Part shown: one piece after another, positions 18,390-26,349 of the stretch
Layout: every line of letters starts with the position of its first letter
Numbering within the stretch: the stretch's first letter is position 1
Assembly: GCA_024280215.1 (NCBI GenBank)
Contig: JAJRQO010000042.1
Span: 1-64,000 of the forward strand
From: Candidatus Zixiibacteriota bacterium
GTDB taxonomy: Bacteria; Zixibacteria; MSB-5A5; GN15; FEB-12
Reading direction: 5' to 3'
Length of the DNA stretch: 64,000 nucleotides
Notes under the pieces: model-generated
Seen by the model: only the letters and a program-made list of their open reading frames with translations
Told to the model about the DNA's origin: nothing
Database searches by the model: none
Program-made: the position numbers and the translations under genes

Positions 18390-19322
18390 CTATAGTTTCT
18401 CAGCTACTCTTAATTTTGCAGAGCGTGCTCTTGGGTTTGCTTTTATTTCTTCATCTGTTGGAGTAAGTGCTTTTTTAGTCAAGATTTTAAAAGAAGGATC
18501 AATACCACAAATACAGACCGCAAAATCAGTAGGACAGACACATCCTTTGTGCATTTGCTGGAAAAACCGTTTGATTATACGATCTTCTAAAGAATGATAA
18601 CTCAAAACCGCAATGCGACCCGATTTATTTAATAGGGGAACTAATTTTGGCAAAACTGCTTTGAGTTCATCGAGTTCACCGTTTAAGGCGATACGGATAG
18701 ATTGAAAAATTCGTGCTAACGCTTTTTTCTGATGATGCGGGAAGATAACCGAATCGATAATTTTTTTTAATTGCGTTGTTGTTTCCAAGGCACTCATCTG
18801 TCTTTCCATGACAATTGCTTTTGCTATCCGCCGTGCCTGTTTTTCCTCACCGTAAGTAAAGAAAATATCAGACAACTCTCTTTCAGTGCTTTCATTTAAC
18901 AAATCCGCCGCCATGCGACCTGACAGTTGAGGGTCAAAGCGCATATCCAAAGGTCCATCCTCTTGAAACGAAAAACCTCTTGTGGCATCGTCAATCTGAA
19001 GCGATGACAGACCTAAATCCAAAAGGATTCCATCAAATGAACTTACAGAGAACTCCGGCAGAATTTTGTCGAGCGTTGAATAAGGTGCTTCAGCAACTTG
19101 TATCTGCTGGGGGCAATCTGCTAATCTTTCTTTTGCTATTTTAAGAGCAGCCCTGTCTCGGTCGGTCCCGAAGAGTTTTGCATCTTTTGAAAGATGCCTT
19201 GAAAATGCTTTGAGATGACCACCCAAACCTGCTGTTAAATCTATATATGAACCATCTTTTTGAACTATTAAAAAAGAAACTATCTCGTCAACCATTACTG
19301 GGAGATGATTAAAATCATTCAT
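18390..19322 (-). CDS. rsmH: 16S rRNA m4C1402 methyltransferase RsmH (MraW)
   Basis: SAM-dependent N4-methyltransferase acting on C1402 of 16S rRNA. The start MNDFNHLPVMVDEIV (ATG 19322) matches the family N-terminus HxPVLLxEV. YIDLTAGLGGHLKAF is the SAM motif I, DGILLDLGLSSLQIDD and GFSFQEDGPLDMRFD are RsmH signatures, and SYHSLEDRIIKRFF is the C-terminal motif. The start lies eight bases inside the end of mraZ. An upstream-extended frame would lie fully within mraZ and is not favoured. Confidence 0.97.
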   Translation of the reverse strand: MNDFNHLPVMVDEIVSFLIVQKDGSYIDLTAGLGGHLKAFSRHLSKDAKLFGTDRDRAALKIAKERLADCPQQIQVAEAPYSTLDKILPEFSVSSFDGILLDLGLSSLQIDDATRGFSFQEDGPLDMRFDPQLSGRMAADLLNESTERELSDIFFTYGEEKQARRIAKAIVMERQMSALETTTQLKKIIDSVIFPHHQKKALARIFQSIRIALNGELDELKAVLPKLVPLLNKSGRIAVLSYHSLEDRIIKRFFQQMHKGCVCPTDFAVCICGIDPSFKILTKKALTPTDEEIKANPRARSAKLRVAEKL

Positions 19323-19788
19323 CCTTTTTTCCGTCACCTGAAGACAACCGCTCGGATACTTCTTCATAACTACCAGAATACTGGTCAAGGTAACTTTGAT
19401 ACCAGACTGGGTCCCAAATCTCTATTGAGCTGTTGACACCAATAACTAATAGGTCTTTTTTCAATTTTGCTTCTGTCACCAAATGCGCGGGAATCAGAAT
19501 TCGACCATTTTTGTCAGGAGTAACGGTTCCAGCAGAAGAGTATAATTGCCTAAGAAATATTCTGGAATCTTTTTTAGTGTAGCTAAGCGATGAATATTGT
19601 GACTGGATTTTTTCCCATTCAGCTTGTGAATATAACGAAAGACAACCCTCATGCCCTTTAGCAATAGTCAATTCTCCTTCTAAAAGACAAATCTTGTTTT
19701 TATCAACAACCGACCGTAACTTAGCTGGTAGAGCGAAACGCCCTTTATTGTCCATTGTTGTTTGATATTGTCCTAAAAACCCGCTCAC
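19315..19788 (-). CDS. mraZ: Transcriptional regulator MraZ
   Basis: DNA-binding repressor of the dcw cluster, with two AbrB-like swapped-hairpin repeats: MDNKGRFALPAKLR near residue 13 and PDKNGRILIPAHLV near residue 90. The start is GTG at 19788 (VSGFLGQYQTTMDNKGR), with GGAG about six bases upstream; an in-frame ATG at 19812 has no such site. It is the first gene of the cluster and sits about 44 nt after the promoter at 19832-19859. Confidence 0.95.
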   Translation of the reverse strand: MSGFLGQYQTTMDNKGRFALPAKLRSVVDKNKICLLEGELTIAKGHEGCLSLYSQAEWEKIQSQYSSLSYTKKDSRIFLRQLYSSAGTVTPDKNGRILIPAHLVTEAKLKKDLLVIGVNSSIEIWDPVWYQSYLDQYSGSYEEVSERLSSGDGKKDE

Positions 19789-19831
19789 TCTATTCTCCAC
19801 TTTGCACCACATCTATCAGATTATGACCTTA

Positions 19832-19859
19832 ATAATCACTTTTCTCCCACCAATGTCAA
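19832..19859 (-). promoter_or_regulatory. mraZp: Sigma-70-type promoter of the dcw cluster
   Basis: On the minus strand a perfect TTGACA (19854-19859), a 16-nt spacer and GATTAT (19832-19837). The spacer contains GGTGGGAGAAAAGTGATT; TGGG-type and AAAGTG-type words spaced by ten bases are what MraZ binds in other bacteria, so autoregulation is likely but the operator is not proven. The rest of 19860-20160 shows no gene. Confidence 0.6.
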
Positions 19860-20162
19860 GGAAAAACTCTATTTAATAACAGAAAAAATAAATTTTATTG
19901 AAGCCATAAATATGTATCTGACAAAGAGTAATGAAGATGAATTTATTGATTTTTTAGTAAGTCGTTCGGCTGAAACCAAATTCGAGGGAATAATTTTCTC
20001 TTGACCTGCTACTCAACAGTTTCAAAAGCCTATAATATATAGGTTTACCCCAATAATTTTAATTAATCCTCACTCTAACATTTCCTACCAAAAACCACCT
20101 CTTCACCTATATCCTATTTTGCCACAACAAGATAACAAACATCTATTACCATCATCTCAAAA

Positions 20163-20180
20163 AAGGCTGATTCTTTGCAC
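20163..20180 (+). promoter_or_regulatory. Possible sigma-54 promoter upstream of the C25 peptidase
   Basis: AGGCTGATTCTTTGCA has GG at 20165-20166 and GC at 20177-20178, the exact 10-nt spacing, with an ideal TTTGCA -12 element and a partial -24 element (AGGC). The predicted start site is about 27 nt before the ATG at 20217. Confidence 0.42.
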
Positions 20181-20216
20181 TAAAATGTTCTGTTCATGAT
20201 GAAACAGGAGAAAAAA

Positions 20217-22520
20217 ATGAAATTCTATCAATACCTTGTTCTAATACTTATAATCAGTTGTAGTACGATATTTTCAGCTGAAGATACTATACAACTTGAC
20301 CAGCAATTATTGACAATCAACGACCAGAAAGTAACCTACGATAACTACGATAGTCTGTTGCTCCCCAATGGATTATCGCTCCCATATCAAACTATTTATA
20401 TACCAATGACCAATTTTGATAAAAATAGCCAACTTTCAGTAATTAATATCACCAAAGAACTGATCACCCAATTTGATCCGATCGACTACACCGAAATTCC
20501 GACCTCATCTGACCCAAATTTGTACACCGATGTCATCTCATCAGTTGCCTTTGATAAATTAGGTTCAAAACAAATTCAAGTTATAGATAAAGTGACTATT
20601 GACGGGTATGAATACTTAAAAGCGATGCATTTTCCACTAACAATCGATTCTCTCGGCAACGCATATTTTCATAGCACATCGACTTTTCAATTTGGCGAAA
20701 ACAATGTTACGACATCCAGCCTTTTAACTTTGTCGCAGATAACTGGAATTGAAAGTTCTAAAAAGAGCTATCAAAATAAATCTCTATCCACTTCAGCAGA
20801 ATATCTCATCATCACAAATCAGGCTTTGAAAGAGTCCTTTGAAAAACTTGTTGCATATAAGAATGAAACAGGAATCACGACCATAATAAAATTAATTGAA
20901 GATATCCTTCCAACACAAACAGGCAGAGATGACGCCGAAAAATTGCGTGAATACCTCAAAGAGTTTTACGCCGATGGCGGGCAGTATCTTTTATTAGGTG
21001 GTGATGAAACGATTCTTCCTATTCGATACACCTATCACAACTTAGCCTTTGATACTATCAGCCTTGAGAACCAACAAGTCTGTGATTTATACTTTGCTGA
21101 CTTAACTGGAAACTGGAACGCCGACAATGATATGGTGTGGGGAGAAAAATATTCGGACTCAGCAGACCTCACACCAGAACTTTTTGTCGGACGGCTCCCA
21201 TTTAATCAGCCATTTGAAGTAAACCAGTATATTGAAAAACTAATTCAATATGAAACCAATCAAAAACAAGTTGACCTTTCATACTTAGAAAAAACATTTT
21301 TCTTCTGTTCTGATCAGATGCGTGACTACGGCACAAACGGCCAACACGGACTTATCTCAGAAGCATTTCCAGATTACTTTTTCATAGACACAACCAACGG
21401 TGTCGAGTTTTCATCAGGCAATGCCCTTAACCCCACCAACCCAAGCTCACAAGAGTTAGAACCTATACTATCAGAGGGATTTGGTATTATCAACATTCTT
21501 GCCCATGGAAGTAGTATGACCTTTGAAGTTCGCACCTCAGACTACAACGAATGGCCGAAATCCTATTTTACAACTGATACAAATTTAATAGGAAGTGGAA
21601 TAATTTCAAATTTAGAAGATAATAATAAAATTTCATTATACATTTCTCTTGGGTGCGATAATGGTGCTTTCGATAAAGACCAACCACCATTTAATCATCT
21701 AAATCCTAACATGGCACAAACTCTTCTTGCCCAAAAGAATTCTGGAGCAGTTGGATTTGTAGCAAACACAAGATGGGGATGGGTCAGCACTTCGCATCTC
21801 TTACAAAAAAGATTCATCGAATATCTTTTTGCCAATGAGAATCAACCTGCGGTATTATCACTCTATCAAATGAAAGATGACTTCTATTACTATCGTGACT
21901 TGATTTATGGTATCAATTATTTTGGTGACCCAACGATGGTTATCTATACAAAAAAACCTGAATCAATTGAACTCGACATCAGTTATCAACAAAGCAATGT
22001 TCTCATCACCGCAACAATCGAAAACGCTCCAATTGAAAACAGCACTATTTTGCTAAGTGAAAACAGTTCTGTTGTCGCTACATATACAACTGATGCAAAC
22101 GGTCAAGCACTAATAAATTATCAATTTGATTTAGGAGCCTCATACAAAATCTCAGCATCAAAAGATGGTTTCACTATCAATCAAACTGCCTATGCCCCAT
22201 CGATAGCAACTGACATCGACGATGAAAATATAACTTTACCAACTTCATTTGCCTTAGAGCAAAATTATCCGAACCCATTTAACCCAAGTACAACGATAAC
22301 ATTTGCACTTCCGACAAAAACTCAGGTCAAACTACAAGTGTTCAACATGCTGGGACAAGAAGTCAAAACTCTCGCAAGTGGTAGCTATACTGCGGGCATC
22401 CACCAATTTGAATGGGATGGCAAAGATAATACTGGGAATACATCTGCCACGGGAATATATCTCTATCGTTTTGAAACCGCAGAATTTGTAGAAGTCAAAA
22501 AAATGATTTTGATAAAATAA
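20217..22520 (+). CDS. Secreted gingipain-type cysteine peptidase (family C25) with sorting domain
   Basis: Extracellular endopeptidase. The start ATG 20217 has AGGAG six bases upstream and begins a signal peptide (MKFYQYLVLILIISCSTIFS). Residues to about 190 are a propeptide-like beta region. The C25 catalytic domain follows: YLIITNQAL near 200, LLLGGDETILPIR near 260, the catalytic His in NILAHGS near residue 430 and the catalytic Cys in SLGCDNGAFD near 480. The end (from about 680) is the beta-sandwich sorting domain FALEQNYPNPFNPSTTI...GIYLYRF, as in type IX secretion cargo of FCB bacteria. It meets the next gene tail to tail with no gap. Confidence 0.9.
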   Translation: MKFYQYLVLILIISCSTIFSAEDTIQLDQQLLTINDQKVTYDNYDSLLLPNGLSLPYQTIYIPMTNFDKNSQLSVINITKELITQFDPIDYTEIPTSSDPNLYTDVISSVAFDKLGSKQIQVIDKVTIDGYEYLKAMHFPLTIDSLGNAYFHSTSTFQFGENNVTTSSLLTLSQITGIESSKKSYQNKSLSTSAEYLIITNQALKESFEKLVAYKNETGITTIIKLIEDILPTQTGRDDAEKLREYLKEFYADGGQYLLLGGDETILPIRYTYHNLAFDTISLENQQVCDLYFADLTGNWNADNDMVWGEKYSDSADLTPELFVGRLPFNQPFEVNQYIEKLIQYETNQKQVDLSYLEKTFFFCSDQMRDYGTNGQHGLISEAFPDYFFIDTTNGVEFSSGNALNPTNPSSQELEPILSEGFGIINILAHGSSMTFEVRTSDYNEWPKSYFTTDTNLIGSGIISNLEDNNKISLYISLGCDNGAFDKDQPPFNHLNPNMAQTLLAQKNSGAVGFVANTRWGWVSTSHLLQKRFIEYLFANENQPAVLSLYQMKDDFYYYRDLIYGINYFGDPTMVIYTKKPESIELDISYQQSNVLITATIENAPIENSTILLSENSSVVATYTTDANGQALINYQFDLGASYKISASKDGFTINQTAYAPSIATDIDDENITLPTSFALEQNYPNPFNPSTTITFALPTKTQVKLQVFNMLGQEVKTLASGSYTAGIHQFEWDGKDNTGNTSATGIYLYRFETAEFVEVKKMILIK

Positions 22521-23102
22521 TTATTTCTTGAGTACCTGTGTAATTTCAACCAAAGATTTACAAATTTTGCTGACGGATTCTTTTTGTTTTACATCAACAA
22601 GCATACCACTTTCATCAAAGGCTGCATAGGCATTACCTAATCCAAACTGCCCAGGAATAACATGCATCTGTAAATTTGAAAGTAAATGTCTGACATGCGG
22701 AAGTACCCGAACCCCTCCAAGACCACCAGGAGATGCCGCTAAAAGAGCTACAGTTTTCCCAAGAAAACAATCAAGCGGAGGATGTCCATCGAGAGGGCGA
22801 GACAACCAGTCTATCATATTTTTAAAACTGCCTGAGAAGAAACCATTATACTCAGGTGACGAAATCAAAAAACCATCTGCGTTTATAAAAATTTCTTTTA
22901 AATCACAGACAACTTTTGGTATACCTTCATTTTTTTCAATATCCTCATCAAAGATTGGTAACTGATACTCTTTCATATCTAAAAGCTGTACTTCGGCACC
23001 AAACTCTTCAAGAAATGGAATCGACGCTTTAACAAGTTTTTTATTGATAGAGCCTGCACGACTACTTCCTGAAAATACTACTATTTTTATTGTATCAGAC
23101 AT
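22521..23102 (-). CDS. NADPH-dependent FMN reductase family protein
   Basis: Flavodoxin-fold quinone/azo/chromate-reductase-like protein. SGSSRAGSINKKL at residues 11-23 is the FMN phosphate loop and SPEYNGFFSGSFKNMIDWLS near 85 is the flavin ring loop. Length 193 is typical. ATG follows the stop of the upstream glycosyltransferase directly (TAAATG). The physiological substrate cannot be told from sequence. Confidence 0.9.
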   Translation of the reverse strand: MSDTIKIVVFSGSSRAGSINKKLVKASIPFLEEFGAEVQLLDMKEYQLPIFDEDIEKNEGIPKVVCDLKEIFINADGFLISSPEYNGFFSGSFKNMIDWLSRPLDGHPPLDCFLGKTVALLAASPGGLGGVRVLPHVRHLLSNLQMHVIPGQFGLGNAYAAFDESGMLVDVKQKESVSKICKSLVEITQVLKK

Positions 23103-24356
23103 TTACGACCTCTTGTTTTCACTTATAACTTTTTTGATGATGACCGAAAATTTTACAGCCATAGTATTTGAACTATACGGCAAAAGCGTAACAGGTATTG
23201 GGTTTATTTTCATCGGACTTATTGATATTTTCTCAAGTACAAACTGCACCGCTTCAGGCAAATTCTCATGAGTAAAACAATACGTATTTGGTACATCCTG
23301 TAAGAGCGTTGCTACCTCAGATTGTTTTGTAACCGACGCAATAATAGCACGACCCGAGGCAATCATATCAAAAATTCGAGTAGTCACTATGCCATTTTCA
23401 AATTTAGGATTAAGTCCCATATAAAGCATCGATGCTTTATTTAAAATTTGAATCGTATCTTCTCTGTTTTTTTGATTATGAATTCCAAACAAATCTTTCA
23501 GTTTATATTTTTCTAACGTTTCATAAAACTGGTGATCATTTATATTTCCAACTTGCAAAATTTTTATCTTTTTAAACACTTCTACATTCTGTTTTCGGAT
23601 AGAATCAAGTAATTGGCAAAGCGGTTCTATTAGACAAAGTTTATCAAGCGTCCCTAACACACCGATATAAAACAGGGAACTATCAATTTTGTCATTCCAG
23701 AGTTTGGCTCGGTTCTCGTCGTATGAATTATAAATGACTTCACCTGTTGAAAGATAGCCCTGGATTGGATTGCTTACAGACGTTACACCAGACGCAGTCT
23801 TACAGATTTCATTAAGTAATTTTTTGGCACGTGTAATATCTTTTTCCTGTGAGTACCAATCCTCAGGTTTGTACGATGTCCAATAGTCCCGAAAGTCAGC
23901 AATGTATGGAATCTTAAATTCTTTACTTAATTTTTTTGCAACAAGATGAGTCGAAATTGGCGGTGATGTCGAAAGAAGTAAATCATACTTTTTATTTTCC
24001 GCAAGAACTCGTCCAACTTTGACCGCTTGTTTGACCCACCCAACTTTTGAATCGGGGAAAAAACTATCAATCAACGAACGTCCTTTACTTATCGTCTTCT
24101 CTTTTATCTTTCGCATCCCTAACAAGTACATAATACGTTGAGGATCAAATGAACCAGTTCTATAAATTCGGCTCCTATCTAAATCATCTAACAACTCAGG
24201 CTCATAGGTTCTGTATGATATTTTTTTCACAGTGAGAACATCTACATCAATTCCAAACTTAGGTAATCTTTTGAGCAACGCAACAGGGCGTGACACTCCG
24301 GCACCACCAAGAGGAGGGAAATAATAGGCGATAAGTAAAATCTTCAAACGTTTCAA
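23103..24356 (-). CDS. Glycosyltransferase, GT4-like
   Basis: GT-B fold glycosyltransferase of 417 residues. The N-terminal domain has LIAYYFPPLGGAGVSRPVAL and ADFRDYWTSY, typical of GT4 enzymes in surface polysaccharide clusters. The C-terminal domain holds a nucleotide-sugar site with YIGVLGTLDKL and a degenerate E-x7-E region. Its start overlaps the end of the adjacent upstream gene by four bases. Acceptor and sugar are unknown; cell-surface glycan synthesis is inferred from the neighbouring glycosyltransferase and acyltransferase-like gene. Confidence 0.85.
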   Translation of the reverse strand: MKRLKILLIAYYFPPLGGAGVSRPVALLKRLPKFGIDVDVLTVKKISYRTYEPELLDDLDRSRIYRTGSFDPQRIMYLLGMRKIKEKTISKGRSLIDSFFPDSKVGWVKQAVKVGRVLAENKKYDLLLSTSPPISTHLVAKKLSKEFKIPYIADFRDYWTSYKPEDWYSQEKDITRAKKLLNEICKTASGVTSVSNPIQGYLSTGEVIYNSYDENRAKLWNDKIDSSLFYIGVLGTLDKLCLIEPLCQLLDSIRKQNVEVFKKIKILQVGNINDHQFYETLEKYKLKDLFGIHNQKNREDTIQILNKASMLYMGLNPKFENGIVTTRIFDMIASGRAIIASVTKQSEVATLLQDVPNTYCFTHENLPEAVQFVLEKISISPMKINPIPVTLLPYSSNTMAVKFSVIIKKVISENKRS

Positions 24357-25423
24357 TTCGACTCTTTCACTAATGATTTAAAAATAGATATTTGATGCTC
24401 AATATTTTTTTCAAAAACTGCACACTCTTGAACTCGTTTTTTATTATTTGCTCTCATTGAATTAATATCAGTTTTAGTATTCAATAATTTCTCTATCGTA
24501 GAAGATAACGAAACTGTTTCATGCTCAAACATAAAACCATTCTCATTTGAAACCCATTCTTTAACACCATCAATATTCATGACAACAGGAACCAATCCTA
24601 TTGCCATTGCTTCAATCAGCGACACAGGCGAGGAGTCCGATAGGGATGCCGAGAGATAGACATCTTGCTCCGATGCAAGTTTCAAAAAATCTTTTCGCTC
24701 TGCTTTCTCATAAAATTTTATTTTATCTCCAACTAACAATGTACATTTAGTTTTAAATTCTTCACAGAGAGAACCAAAAGCTGGAAAAGTAAGAATGATT
24801 TCACCAGCATTAATACGCTCTTTCAAAGATTGCACAATAAATAAATTATTGTAGACTGTTTCATGCGCACGTGGTACAATTATTTTTAGTGGTGACGAAA
24901 GTGTAATCTCTTGTTTATATAATCCCAAAAAGTCTTTCTCAATCCCCCATGGAATCACCGTATAAGAGTTGAACTGATAAAGCTCTCTGGCAGCATCTAT
25001 GAGATACTGTGAATCGGCAAAAACATATTGAGCCTTTTTTAGAGCGTATCTTGTTTTATACTTATGAAAAATTGATTTTTTCGGAACAATCAGTATATCA
25101 GAACCCCACAAGTTTAATGCAAGTGGGGTGTTAGCTTTTTGTTTTGCAAGAGCTGCGATATGCCCATACCCCGAAGCAAAATGTGCTGAAATAATATCAG
25201 GTTGAAAATCAATGATAAGTTTTTTAATCTGTCCAACTGTTCGCCTGTAATAGAGCTGTTTGACAAAACCCTTTTTCTCAAGAGTAACAGAGCCAGAGAT
25301 ACCATTTTCAAGAGAGGCTAAAAGAACCTCACAGTTTTGCTTTTGCAATTCAGCATAAAACCGTTCGGTGTGAAACGACGCAGCATCGGCAAGTAATAGC
25401 ACTTTGAATTTCTTTTGGTTCAA
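24353..25423 (-). CDS. Glycosyltransferase family 4 protein
   Basis: GT-B fold enzyme (356 residues). N-terminal HTERFYAELQKQNCEVLLAS and SAHFASGYGHIAALA; NLWGSDILIVPKK is a typical GT4 linker element. The C-terminal domain holds ASLSDSSPVSLIEAMAIGLV, the E-x7-E-like donor-binding signature (SLIEAMAIG). Start and stop each overlap neighbours by four bases, so the three-gene group is co-translated. Substrate unknown. Confidence 0.88.
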   Translation of the reverse strand: MNQKKFKVLLLADAASFHTERFYAELQKQNCEVLLASLENGISGSVTLEKKGFVKQLYYRRTVGQIKKLIIDFQPDIISAHFASGYGHIAALAKQKANTPLALNLWGSDILIVPKKSIFHKYKTRYALKKAQYVFADSQYLIDAARELYQFNSYTVIPWGIEKDFLGLYKQEITLSSPLKIIVPRAHETVYNNLFIVQSLKERINAGEIILTFPAFGSLCEEFKTKCTLLVGDKIKFYEKAERKDFLKLASEQDVYLSASLSDSSPVSLIEAMAIGLVPVVMNIDGVKEWVSNENGFMFEHETVSLSSTIEKLLNTKTDINSMRANNKKRVQECAVFEKNIEHQISIFKSLVKESN

Positions 25424-26349
25424 AAGATTTTCCCCAGCATCGTTTTATGTACATAGCAAACATATTCTTTTATCTCTCCACCCCATTTATTTTTATATTC
25501 AATAAGAGTTGGAGTCTCAATAGGAGAAGCACCTAAATTCAGGTATCGCTTATTATGAAAACGAGCAGTTTGAGCTAAATCAAAAAGCATTTTTTGGTTA
25601 GCTTTTAAAGACGAAAACTTTTTATTAAAATAAACCTGCCAATTAATAATTTGATTTTGTTCTATAAAATTTATATGCGAACTAACTGCATGCCCATCAT
25701 GCTCACACCAATTCCAGATAATCCTCTCATCATTTTCAGCTAACTCCGCAAAAGTCTTAAAAAAGATGTCAGAATATTTAGGTTTTCGGTTATGACGTTT
25801 TTCCGTTTGATGCATTAGTGATATAAATTTATCAAAATGTTTTTCATAGTGAAATTTTTCAACTATAACATTTTCCCGTTCAGCTTTTCTGATTTCAGAT
25901 TGTAACTTTTTATCAGGTGGTTGCCAATTGGGTGATGACACATCTATAAGTGTTGTTTGGCATTTCAAAACATCGTAACCCTCTGCATTTGAAACAGAGT
26001 TATAAAAATCATAGATAAATATTTTCACATACCCAGACGAAGCTATCGCTTGTAACAATTCCTCTTTATACTTTTCAGAATCAATATTATTATTTGTATA
26101 TATTGAACTATAACAACCATCAGGTAATGCCTGAATACGTTTGAGCTTGCTTATACCAAACTCAACTGATGGGAGAACCGCTACAATATTATCATTTTCT
26201 TCTACAATCCAATGGACAGCTGTACCAGACATATATTTCCATAAACGGATAAAATCATATGAAGCAAAAAAAGAATTACCAGTAAGTATATCAATTTCTG
26301 ATTGTATTGATGGAGATATATCAAAAGATGTCAAACGTCTGACTTGCAT
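25420..26349 (-). CDS. GNAT/FemAB-like acyltransferase (BioF2-like domain)
   Basis: The 309-residue protein has a two-part GNAT-like layout. The C-terminal half shows LQSEIRKAERENVIVEKF, FISLMHQTEKRHNRKPKYSD and KANQKMLFDLAQTARFHNKRYLNLG, resembling the acetyltransferase domain found in CelD/BioF and FemAB proteins of polysaccharide clusters. It overlaps the next gene's start (ATGA) and the previous stop (TAATG). Likely modifies a glycan or a peptide precursor; the acyl donor is unknown. Confidence 0.7.
   Translation of the reverse strand: MQVRRLTSFDISPSIQSEIDILTGNSFFASYDFIRLWKYMSGTAVHWIVEENDNIVAVLPSVEFGISKLKRIQALPDGCYSSIYTNNNIDSEKYKEELLQAIASSGYVKIFIYDFYNSVSNAEGYDVLKCQTTLIDVSSPNWQPPDKKLQSEIRKAERENVIVEKFHYEKHFDKFISLMHQTEKRHNRKPKYSDIFFKTFAELAENDERIIWNWCEHDGHAVSSHINFIEQNQIINWQVYFNKKFSSLKANQKMLFDLAQTARFHNKRYLNLGASPIETPTLIEYKNKWGGEIKEYVCYVHKTMLGKIF

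Noticed and set aside
19860-20160. A promoter TTGACC...TATAAT near 20003-20040
   Set aside because: The two hexamers are about 24 bases apart, too far for a sigma-70 promoter, and the location does not fit the C25 gene start as well as the -12/-24 element.
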